Source: PLA2 sp036273915 (GTDB lineage: Bacteria > Planctomycetota > PLA2). From it: 6,632 nucleotides of DNA. The notes beneath the pieces are model-generated. The model worked only from the letters and a program-made list of their open reading frames with translations. It did no database searches and was not told the DNA's origin. Positions 1 through 5,853 of the stretch are shown piece after piece; the first letter of the stretch is position 1; each line of letters opens with the position of its first letter. The translations under genes and the position numbers were made by a program. The stretch is taken from assembly GCA_036273915.1 (NCBI GenBank), contig DASUGR010000053.1, positions 1 through 6,632 of the forward strand. Direction: 5' to 3'.

Positions 1-384
1 GAAGACGATGCCGAACACGACGAGGAGCTGGGTGTTCCTGTCCTCCGGCCAGTAGAGGACCCCCGCGACGAGCAGCACCAGCGTGCCGAGGGCCAAGGGG
101 ATGCTCTTCCGGAACGTCTCCCGCAACGCCTCGGCCGCGCGCGCCTCGACGTCAAGGGCCAGCTCGTCGACCTCGTAGACCGGCCGCAGGTTCCGGTCGC
201 CGGGCGTCCACGCGAAGTGGATCATGGGGTTGCCGCGCACGCGGCGTCGCACCTCGTCGACGTCGGGGAGCTGGATCAGCGCGACGCCGGACTTCCCGCG
301 GCGCGCGACGCCCCACGGACCCGCGGTCCTCGGCAGCGGCAGGAAGAGGTCGGCCCTGTTCCAGGGAACGGCGGGCGTGGTCAA
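1..384 (-). CDS. Hypothetical membrane protein, N-terminal part (runs off the left edge)
   Basis: I do not recognise this family. The first 128 residues are visible. Residues 1-90 look like a soluble cytoplasmic region (motifs WNRADLFLPLP at 8-18, PMIHFAWTPGD at 53-63). A clear membrane segment follows at about 94-112 (SIPLALGTLVLLVAGVLY), and a second begins at about 118 and is cut by the window edge. The segments may be part of a multi-pass protein; a rhomboid-type or other integral membrane enzyme is possible, but no catalytic motif is in view. The frame has no in-frame ATG near its beginning; TTG at 384-382 is the most plausible start. It overlaps the stop of a 14-codon ORF that begins with ATG six bases after a TAGAAT box. 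The frame stays open upstream of the TTG, so the start is uncertain. The gene is on the same strand as the repeat-protein gene and 148 bp downstream of it. Codon use is strongly G/C at third positions, which supports coding. Confidence 0.6.
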   Translation of the reverse strand, partial: MTTPAVPWNRADLFLPLPRTAGPWGVARRGKSGVALIQLPDVDEVRRRVRGNPMIHFAWTPGDRNLRPVYEVDELALDVEARAAEALRETFRKSIPLALGTLVLLVAGVLYWPEDRNTQLLVVFGIVF

Positions 385-425
385 GCGGCACCGGTGGCGC
401 GGATTGCGGGGCCGTAGGGCGGCAT
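381..425 (-). CDS. Possible 14-codon leader ORF coupled to the membrane protein gene
   Basis: ATG at 425-423 opens a 14-codon ORF (MPPYGPAIRATGAA) ending in TGA at 383-381. Its stop overlaps the TTG start of the downstream membrane protein (shared bases TTGA). The ATG lies six bases after a TAGAAT box, an ideal place for a leaderless start. It could be a translated leader that delivers ribosomes to the TTG, or the true N-terminus of the gene separated from it by a one-base frame change (mutation or sequencing error). A chance ATG is also possible. Confidence 0.22.
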   Translation of the reverse strand: MPPYGPAIRATGAA

Positions 426-431
426 CGCGCC

Positions 432-437
432 ATTCTA
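432..437 (-). promoter_or_regulatory. Candidate -10 box (TAGAAT)
   Basis: On the minus strand TAGAAT matches the sigma-70 -10 consensus at five of six positions and is one of the few A/T-rich spots in the gap between the two left genes. No convincing -35 is present 16-18 bases upstream, where the sequence is C-rich. A start about seven bases downstream would put the RNA 5' end at the ATG at 425. Confidence 0.35.
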
Positions 438-532
438 GTGGCCGGAAGAAGGGGGGGCAGGGGGGCAAGGCCTGTCTTGCGCGGTTATGCCACGCGATTG
501 CGCGGTGGAAACACGCGATCACCGGCCGGAGG

Positions 533-3184
533 TCACCGCGCCGCGGCCTTCACGAAGGGATCCGTCTCGACCGCGAGCCGCTTCTCGAGCGCGTCCACCG
601 CAGCCGGCGCGGGATGCGCGCGGATCACGCGCGCCGCGTCCCCCCGGACCCCCCAGTCTTCGTGCCCGACGAGCCTCGAGAGCGCGAGCGCGTCCGCCTC
701 CGACGGCGACCACTCCGCGCGCGAGAGGACGTCGAGCACCGACCGCAGCGCGCGCACGTCCGAAAGCGCGAGGTCCGCGCGCACAAGATCGCCGTACTTC
801 CCGAAGTGCGCCGCGAGCCCCGTCACCACGCGCCCGCGCACCGCGAAGTCCGCCGAGCCGAGCAGCGGCCGCAGCGCCGGGTACACGTCCGCCTCGAGCG
901 CGAGGAGCGCCGCCACCGCCGCCGCCGCGTGCCGCCCGTCGCCCGAGAGCCACGTGACGAGCGTCTCGTCCCCCGCGTGGCTGCCGATCGCCGCGAGCGC
1001 CGCCGCCGCACGCCGGTCGAGCTCGCCGTCGAGGAGCAGATTCTTGACCTCGTCCTCGAGGTCCCGCGCCTTGAGCTCGCCGATCACGTAGAGCGCGACC
1101 TTTCTCCGCCGCACGCTCTCGGACGTGGCGTTCCGCCGCAGGAACTCCGTCGACGGGAGATCCCTGAGCACGTCCACGAACGCGCGCAGCTCGAGGCCGT
1201 ACTGGTCGGTCTCGACGCGCGCGTCCAGGTACGGGAGCACGTCGGGCCCGAATTCGATGAGCCGCTTGCGCGCCAGCGGCACGATCGTCCTGTTCTCGCC
1301 GACCTCCCAGCGGCACGCGATCTCCCAGAGCTTGTCGAAGGTCTCCTGCGAGAGCGGGCCCTCGGGCAGCTTGGCTGCGATCGGGGGGGGTTCCGGGGGC
1401 GCGGGCGCCGCGCCCTGCGAGGGCGGCGCGTCGACGTCCGCGCCGACGCCCATGTCGGTTCCCCTCCAGACCCCCCCATCCTCCATCGGCCCCAGGTAGT
1501 CGTCCTTCCCGCCGAGGTCGATCATCACGCCGATGGAGCCGAAGTCGCGCGCGGGCCGGCCGGTGTTGAGGCCGCCCTCGCGGCGCGCGCCGTACGTGTC
1601 GTCGCCCGCGCGGTCGATGAAGAGGCCGACGGAGTTCGTGAGCGCGCTGCCGTTGCACGACGTGGCGCCCATGTACCGGTCGTTGCCGCCGCGGTCGTGG
1701 AGGATCGACGCGGCGTAGTCGTGGCTCCCGCCCTGGCCGAGGCCCGAGTGCATGACGTAGGTGTCGTTGCCTTCCACGTCGACGAGGCCGCCGACCGCGA
1801 GGTGGATGCCGCTCCCCTGCCCGTACTGCGTCATCTCGTAGCTGTCGTTGCCCTGCCCGTCCCAGAGGAGGCCCGCGGAGTACCAGTAGCCGACGCCCTG
1901 GTCGTAGATGTCGCCCAGGTAGCGGTCGTTGCCCTCGAGGTCGATGAGCATCGCGAGGCCGCCCGCCCAGTCGACGTCGCGCGAGCCGATCGCGAACCCC
2001 TGCGCGAAGGACTGGTAGCGGTCGGAGAAGAGCGGCGCGTGCAGGTACACGCCGCCGGCCTCGTAGATGTCGTTGCCGCGGCGGTTGACGCAGAAGGCGA
2101 CGCCCTTCGGCCGCGCGAACGCCTGCGCGTCCGCCCACGCGGAGACGCGGTCGTTGTCGAAGAGGCGGAAGTCGGGCGGCTCCTTCGTGCCCTCGTCGGC
2201 GGTCGTCTCCGGCCTCGCCTGGAGCGCGTCGTCGAAGAGGACGGCGACGCCGAAGGCCGCCGCGCCCTCGGTGAAGGTCTTCCCCTCGTAGACGTCGCTG
2301 CCGCCGTCGTCGTAGAGAAGGGCGACGCCGCCGATCGCGGCTCCGAGGCTCACGTGGCCGGCCGCGTACCGGTCGTCGCCCTGCCCGAGGTCGAGGAGCG
2401 CGGCGACGCCGAGGACGGCCGCGCCGAGCGTGATGTCGGTCGAGCCGCAGTCGTAGACGTCGTCGCCCTGGAGGTCGACGAGGAGGCCGACGCGGCGGTT
2501 CTCGGTCCCGGCGGCGGCGCCGAAGCGTCCCTTGTATCGGTCGTTGCCCTTCGGGTCGACGAGGATCGCGTAGTCGCCCTCGTACGTGTCGTCGTTCGGC
2601 GTGCCGAGCGCGATCTTGCCCTGCGGCGTGTCGACGACGAGCGGCTTTTCGACGGGGAACGCGGAGAGCGGCCACCTGCGGAAGTCGCCCGGGTCGCCGA
2701 AGGGCCAGGCCGGGAGGGGAAGCTTCGCCGCGGCCTCGTGCAGGCCGTCCTTCGGCGCGTCGCTCGGCATGTGCCACGTCATCTCGGCGAGCAGCGCATC
2801 GCGGGGGGCTCCGGGGGCGACGTCGGGCTGCGCCGCGGCGAAGCGCTCTAGGATCTGGATCGCCTCCTCGGGCGTCGAGGGTGCGGCGGGTTCCGGCCCC
2901 CCGGCCCCCCCCATTTCGTGCTCGAGCAGGCGCGCGCCCTCGGCGAGGAGCGCGAGCGGACCGTGCGCCTGCGCCGCGAGGCGATCCATCTCCGGCGCGA
3001 TCCCGAGCGGGCGCTGGAGCATCTCGCGCACCTTCGGGAGGCAGCCGCGCCCCTCGGTCTGCGCCTTGTCGAACGCGAGGTCCTCGCGCGTGAGGTTCCC
3101 GGCGTGGAGTGCGCGGTCGAGCGCCGCGAGCTCGTCGGGCGTGAAGGTCTGGGCGATCAGGAGAAGGACCGTCGCGGCGAGCAT
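533..3184 (-). CDS. Exported GND-repeat / HEAT-repeat protein
   Basis: 883 residues. The N-terminus is a short hydrophobic stretch (LAATVLLLIAQ, residues 2-12) that could be a signal peptide, though it lacks a positive n-region. Residues 13-190 are mostly helical and unrecognised. Residues 196-563 carry about twelve copies of a G-[NDS]-D-x-Y motif, mostly 26-29 residues apart. Each copy is typically preceded by a hydrophobic strand (GLLVDLQGDDVY, AMLIDLEGNDRY). A Pro/Ala-rich linker (585-602) leads to a helical C-terminal domain (about 612-883) with HEAT-like units, the clearest being LVGHEDWGVRGDAARVIRAH at 839-858. Repeat scaffolds of both types usually bind proteins or ligands; the acidic, Asn-rich loops suggest Ca2+ binding, which is inference. 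No catalytic motif is seen. The ATG at 3184 is preferred because hydrophobic sequence begins there and TACCAT lies seven bases upstream. The frame is open further upstream, but that part is Arg/Pro-rich shadow sequence. The gene is divergent from the HNH gene. Confidence 0.9.
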   Translation of the reverse strand: MLAATVLLLIAQTFTPDELAALDRALHAGNLTREDLAFDKAQTEGRGCLPKVREMLQRPLGIAPEMDRLAAQAHGPLALLAEGARLLEHEMGGAGGPEPAAPSTPEEAIQILERFAAAQPDVAPGAPRDALLAEMTWHMPSDAPKDGLHEAAAKLPLPAWPFGDPGDFRRWPLSAFPVEKPLVVDTPQGKIALGTPNDDTYEGDYAILVDPKGNDRYKGRFGAAAGTENRRVGLLVDLQGDDVYDCGSTDITLGAAVLGVAALLDLGQGDDRYAAGHVSLGAAIGGVALLYDDGGSDVYEGKTFTEGAAAFGVAVLFDDALQARPETTADEGTKEPPDFRLFDNDRVSAWADAQAFARPKGVAFCVNRRGNDIYEAGGVYLHAPLFSDRYQSFAQGFAIGSRDVDWAGGLAMLIDLEGNDRYLGDIYDQGVGYWYSAGLLWDGQGNDSYEMTQYGQGSGIHLAVGGLVDVEGNDTYVMHSGLGQGGSHDYAASILHDRGGNDRYMGATSCNGSALTNSVGLFIDRAGDDTYGARREGGLNTGRPARDFGSIGVMIDLGGKDDYLGPMEDGGVWRGTDMGVGADVDAPPSQGAAPAPPEPPPIAAKLPEGPLSQETFDKLWEIACRWEVGENRTIVPLARKRLIEFGPDVLPYLDARVETDQYGLELRAFVDVLRDLPSTEFLRRNATSESVRRRKVALYVIGELKARDLEDEVKNLLLDGELDRRAAAALAAIGSHAGDETLVTWLSGDGRHAAAAVAALLALEADVYPALRPLLGSADFAVRGRVVTGLAAHFGKYGDLVRADLALSDVRALRSVLDVLSRAEWSPSEADALALSRLVGHEDWGVRGDAARVIRAHPAPAAVDALEKRLAVETDPFVKAAAR
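536..1351 (-). other. HEAT-repeat domain coding region
   Basis: Encodes residues about 612-883 of the repeat protein. The translation is a run of amphipathic helices with the HEAT signature of a leucine-rich helix, a D/N-x-x-V-R turn and an alanine-rich second helix (for example SADFAVRGRVVTGLAAH at 777-793 and HEDWGVRGDAARVIRAH at 841-857). The domain ends three residues after FVK, directly at the TGA. Confidence 0.75.
1496..2599 (-). repeat. Protein-level repeat array: G-N-D-x-Y units
   Basis: The motif occurs at residues 197-201 (NDDTY), 213-217 (GNDRY), 240-244 (GDDVY), 269-273 (GDDRY), 295-299 (GSDVY), 370-374 (GNDIY), 418-422 (GNDRY), 445-449 (GNDSY), 472-476 (GNDTY), 500-504 (GNDRY), 527-531 (GDDTY) and 559-563 (GKDDY). 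Spacings between final tyrosines are 16, 27, 29, 26, 75, 48, 27, 27, 28, 27 and 32. The two long gaps look like one or two decayed units plus a charged insertion at about 320-350. Confidence 0.9.
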
Positions 3185-3191
3185 CCGGACG

Positions 3192-3197
3192 ATGGTA
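3192..3197 (-). promoter_or_regulatory. Candidate -10 box (TACCAT) for the repeat-protein gene
   Basis: TACCAT on the minus strand matches TATAAT at four of six positions, including T1, A2 and T6, and lies seven bases before the ATG at 3184. No Shine-Dalgarno sequence lies between. The upstream region is too G/C-rich to show a -35. The position is what a leaderless transcript would need. Confidence 0.3.
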
Positions 3198-3320
3198 CGC
3201 GGGGCGCGACGCTGCCGGGCCCGGGGGGTCGAACGCGAACGACCTGCTCTCCGTGGTCCCGGGCCCGCGGCCGCCGGCGGCGGAGGCGTCCGCGCTCCCT
3301 CGGAGCCCCGCCATTCCTGT

Positions 3321-3345
3321 CCCTCATGTTCGGTATATGTTAGGC
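3321..3345 (+). promoter_or_regulatory. A/T-rich start region of the HNH gene with candidate -10
   Basis: In a gap that is otherwise almost pure G/C, the 25 bases before the HNH start hold TATATGTT (3334-3341). It supplies TATATG or TATGTT as a -10 box ending six or four bases before the ATG at 3346. The stretch also contains an imperfect 11-bp direct repeat, CATGTTCGGTA then TATGTTAGGCA, matching at 8 of 11 positions. The -35 is weak (TTCCTG at 3314-3319). No Shine-Dalgarno sequence precedes either ATG. Confidence 0.4.
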
Positions 3346-5823
3346 ATGTGCACGCGGCCGCCCCGCGCCCCGAAAGGGCTCGACCCGGTCCAGGAGCAGG
3401 CGTTCCAGCTCGACGCCGCCACGTCGGCGGTCGCCCGGGGCCTCGGGGCGTTCGACCTCGCGCTTGGCACGACGGTCGCGTCGCTCTTCGAGGGGGACAG
3501 GCTCTCGAAGCTCTCCTACGCGCGGGAGTCGGACTACGCCCGCGAGCGGCTCGGGATGTCGCCGGCCGCGCTGTCGTCCTGCGTGCGCCTCGCGCGGGAG
3601 CTGCGGCACCGGCCCATCCTGCGGATGGCGGTGGCCGCCGGCGCGGTGTCGCCGCGCAAGGCGCTCGCGGCGTTGCCGCTGGCCGTCGGCGACTACGAGG
3701 GCGCGTGGACGGAGGCGGCGATGCGGCTGTCGGTCCGCGAGCTCGAGAGCGCGGCCAAGGCGGCGGGATGCGCGACGCCGGCGGAGCGGTTCGAGGCGGA
3801 GGTCCTCGTGCTGCCGATGACGCCTGAGCAGCAGGACCGGCTCGACGCCGCGCTGGCTCTCGCGAAGGAGGAGCTCGGCCCCGAGGCGAAGCGGTGGCAG
3901 TGCACGGAGGCGATCTGCGAGGAGTACCTGTCGAGCTTCGCGGAGTTCGATCCGGCGGGCGCGCCCGACGGGGAAGGAGGCAAGGGGGGGCCGGGGGGCG
4001 GCGAGACGGCGGACCCCGGGGGGCCGGGGGGCGCGGGGGCGGGGGAAGGCCCTGCGCGGGCGCCGCCGATGTCCGCGCACGCGGCAAAGGTCGTCGCGCG
4101 CCAGCTCGCCGCGATCGAGGAGGCGCGCGAGGTGATCCGGAAGATCGAGGAGGAGTTTCCGGGCGAGGATCCGCTTTCCCTCGACGCGCGGGCGCGCCGG
4201 CTCGTCGCCGCGCGGCGCGAGTGGGACGAGAGCCTGGGGATCCTCGCGCGGCGCGTGTTCCGACTCGGGTGCTACGAGACGCTCGGGTACGGGTGGGCGC
4301 AGTACTGCACGGAGCGGCTCGGGATGCGCGAGGGCGCGGTGCGCACGCGGATCTGGCTCGAGCGGCGGATGGAGGATCTGCCGGCGCTCCGGGCGGCGCT
4401 GTCGTCGGGCCGGATCGGGTACACGAAGGCGGTGATCGTCGCGCGCCGCGCGACGTGGGCGGACGTGGACGAGCGGATCGCCCGGGCGCAGACGACGACC
4501 TGCCAGCAGCTCGAGCGGGAGGCGCAGGCGGAGGAGGATCGCGAGAACCGCCGCAAGGGCACGCGGCGGCTCTGGTCGCCGTCGGACGCCGCGCAGACCG
4601 TGCGCGACGCGATCGCGGCGGCCCAGGCGCGGGCGCGGGCGTTCTTCGGGAAGGAGATCGGGGCGGGCGAGGCGCTGGCCGTGATCGCGGACTACTTCGT
4701 CGAGGAGAAGGAGCGGCACCGTCAGGCATGGGTCCGCGAGTGGCGGTCGGAGCAGCGGCGCCGCGTCCTGATGCGGAACGGCGGCCTCTGCGTGGTCCCC
4801 GGCTGCAGCCGCGCCGCGGTGCACGTGCACCACATCCTGTTCCGGTCGCGCGGGGGCCCGAAGGAGGAGTGGAATGAGCTCGGCCTCTGTGCCGTGCACC
4901 ACCTGCACGGGATCCACCTCGGGTACCTGGAAGTGGCAGGCCGCGCGGGCGAGCGGCTGCACTGGAAGTTCGCGACCGGCGAGGCGATGCCGACCGAGGA
5001 GTGGATCACGATCGGCGACGACGACGTGTTCCGGGCGGATGCCGGGGCGGCTCCCGCCTCCGCCGATCGCGCCGGCGCCGATCCGCCGTGCGACCCCCGA
5101 GAGCGTGTCACGGATGTGAAGGCGGACGGAGCGGCGGGCCGGGATGCGGAGTGGCGCGCGCCGCCGGCCACGGATGCGGAGTCGGGCACCCCGGCGGGCG
5201 CCACCGCGGGGAGGGCACGCCGCGGCGCCGTCCCGGATGCGGAGCCGAATACGCCGATGGCCACGGATGCGGTTCCCGGCGTGGCGGCGCCAGTCGCCGA
5301 CGGGGAGGCGGACGGGACGCGGTCGCGCGTCACGGAGGTGAACCGGCCGGCCTCGGGCGCCGCCTTCACGGATGCGAACCTGGCGGGGTCGGAAGCGGGT
5401 GCCGCGGAGGGCGATCCGGACGCCGCGACAGCCCCCGCCGCAGGCATCGGGCGGGACGAGGCCGCGACGACCGCCGCGGACGCGGATTGCGGAGGCGGCG
5501 CCGGATTGGTGGGCGAACGGCCTGCCCCCGAGTACGGCGGCAGCGAGGTCGACTCCGCCGGCGACGGGATGACCTCCGACGCGGCGGCAAGACGCGCGCC
5601 GTCGGCCGACCCGGCCGGCGACGGCGCGACCGCCGCAGCGCGGCCCGGCGACCCGCGGTCGCACCCGGGACAGGGCGCGAACAGGATGCGCAGGCAGCGC
5701 CTGGCCGCGAGACCCCTGCGGCCCGGCGCTTTCTCGGGCGGCCGCCACCGCCGTTCCCGCGGCAGCCTGTATCAGGAGCGACCACCATGCACGCCGCGTC
5801 GGCCCGATGCGGCGCCCGCGTGA
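3346..5823 (+). CDS. HNH endonuclease, DUF222/13E12-like family, with duplicated N-domain and long tail
   Basis: 825 residues from ATG 3346 (ATG 3337 would add MLG). The family is a group of putative DNA nucleases of unknown role, often present in many copies in high-GC genomes. Domain order: a helical unit at 53-140 (YARERLGM at 64-71), a second helical region to about 204, a Gly-rich linker at 206-240, a coiled region at 245-300, a second copy of the first unit at 310-397 (YCTERLGM at 320-327), a helical stretch to 470, and the HNH module at 470-545. The module has paired zinc ligands C482-x4-C487 and C515-x2-H518, plus H495/H496, N510 and H519 as the HNH triad candidates. The module therefore looks intact. 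A disordered Ala/Asp/Gly/Pro tail (556-825) follows and ends Arg-rich. The long tail is unusual for the family. It is not IscB or Cas9-like: no RuvC motifs are seen. Confidence 0.9.
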   Translation: MCTRPPRAPKGLDPVQEQAFQLDAATSAVARGLGAFDLALGTTVASLFEGDRLSKLSYARESDYARERLGMSPAALSSCVRLARELRHRPILRMAVAAGAVSPRKALAALPLAVGDYEGAWTEAAMRLSVRELESAAKAAGCATPAERFEAEVLVLPMTPEQQDRLDAALALAKEELGPEAKRWQCTEAICEEYLSSFAEFDPAGAPDGEGGKGGPGGGETADPGGPGGAGAGEGPARAPPMSAHAAKVVARQLAAIEEAREVIRKIEEEFPGEDPLSLDARARRLVAARREWDESLGILARRVFRLGCYETLGYGWAQYCTERLGMREGAVRTRIWLERRMEDLPALRAALSSGRIGYTKAVIVARRATWADVDERIARAQTTTCQQLEREAQAEEDRENRRKGTRRLWSPSDAAQTVRDAIAAAQARARAFFGKEIGAGEALAVIADYFVEEKERHRQAWVREWRSEQRRRVLMRNGGLCVVPGCSRAAVHVHHILFRSRGGPKEEWNELGLCAVHHLHGIHLGYLEVAGRAGERLHWKFATGEAMPTEEWITIGDDDVFRADAGAAPASADRAGADPPCDPRERVTDVKADGAAGRDAEWRAPPATDAESGTPAGATAGRARRGAVPDAEPNTPMATDAVPGVAAPVADGEADGTRSRVTEVNRPASGAAFTDANLAGSEAGAAEGDPDAATAPAAGIGRDEAATTAADADCGGGAGLVGERPAPEYGGSEVDSAGDGMTSDAAARRAPSADPAGDGATAAARPGDPRSHPGQGANRMRRQRLAARPLRPGAFSGGRHRRSRGSLYQERPPCTPRRPDAAPA
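3502..3765 (+). repeat. Duplicated helical unit, copy A of the HNH protein
   Basis: Encodes residues 53-140. It contains YARERLGM, a helix ending in RP-ILR-A, a K-A turn and the RELE motif at 131-134. It aligns with copy B (residues 310-397) without gaps from Tyr64 onward, at a constant offset of 256 residues, with about 20 identities in about 75 positions by eye. Confidence 0.7.
3984..4045 (+). other. G-run cluster coding for the Gly-rich linker
   Basis: Six runs of five to seven G lie within 62 bases of the coding strand (3984-3990, 3993-3998, 4018-4023, 4026-4031, 4035-4039, 4041-4045). They encode the glycine/proline linker of the HNH protein. The spacing permits G-quadruplex formation in the mRNA or coding strand, and the runs are natural slippage sites. 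Confidence 0.6.
4273..4536 (+). repeat. Duplicated helical unit, copy B of the HNH protein
   Basis: Encodes residues 310-397. Landmarks matching copy A are Y320/Y64, ERLGM 323-327/67-71, P346/P90, L-R at 348-349/92-93, G355/G99, K361-A362/K105-A106 and L389-E390/L133-E134. DNA identity between the copies is low, so the duplication is old. Confidence 0.7.
4783..4917 (+). other. HNH nuclease zinc-finger module coding region
   Basis: Encodes residues 480-524. Visible in order are C482-x4-C487, VHVHH (492-496), N510, C515-x2-H518 and H519. This is the standard arrangement of a beta-beta-alpha-metal HNH nuclease with a structural zinc site. No key residue appears to be missing. Confidence 0.85.
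5107..5377 (+). repeat. Decayed 30-bp (10-residue) tandem repeat in the HNH tail
   Basis: The box CACGGATGCGGA or a close variant has its GGATG at 5112, 5142, 5172, 5235, 5265 and 5370, with a variant at 5334. The steps are 30, 30, 63, 30, 69 and 36, all multiples of three. In protein, Asp (mostly in T/P-D-A) recurs at 590, 600, 610, 631, 641 and 676, with Glu at 664. Weak remnants lie at the missing positions (around 5202 and 5299). This fits a minisatellite that expanded in frame and then diverged. Confidence 0.7.
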
Positions 5824-5847
5824 CAGTCGGCATCCCTCGATTACGCT
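5820..5847 (+). promoter_or_regulatory. Candidate sigma-70 promoter for the PagL-like gene
   Basis: GTGACA (5820-5825) matches TTGACA at five of six positions. A 16-bp spacer separates it from TACGCT (5842-5847), which has T1, A2 and T6 of TATAAT. The predicted start would be at about 5854, exactly the ATG. The -35 overlaps the stop codon of the HNH gene. Confidence 0.4.
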
Positions 5848-5853
5848 TCGCAC

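Noticed and set aside
449..462. Terminator between the two left genes at the G/C homopolymer runs
   Set aside because: No inverted repeat followed by a T tract on the minus strand; only two C runs in the transcript sense.
1496..2599. RTX (haemolysin-type) calcium-binding repeats
   Set aside because: The nonapeptide GGxGxDxxx is absent; the unit is about 27 residues with a single G-N-D-x-Y motif.
224..2851. Long plus-strand open frame antisense to the repeat protein (875 codons)
   Set aside because: It is a mirror of the G/C-rich minus-strand gene; its translation is Arg/Val/Glu-rich with no domain, whereas the opposite strand gives clear repeats.
3185..4729. N-terminal extension of the repeat-protein frame by about 515 codons
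   Set aside because: The extension overlaps the HNH gene, is Pro/Arg/Ala-rich and has no domain. A hydrophobic signal-like segment starts at ATG 3184.
5107..5377. CRISPR-like array
   Set aside because: The repeat is short, in frame, degenerate and lacks constant-length unique spacers.
3346..5823. HNH gene as IscB or another RNA-guided nuclease
   Set aside because: No RuvC motifs or PLMP domain are seen; the architecture is helical repeats plus a C-terminal zinc-finger HNH. The RNA-like element lies downstream with another gene between.
5690..5823. Frameshift near the end of the HNH gene
   Set aside because: The last residues look unlike the rest, but no alternative frame gives a better protein and the tail is low-complexity, so nothing decides it.
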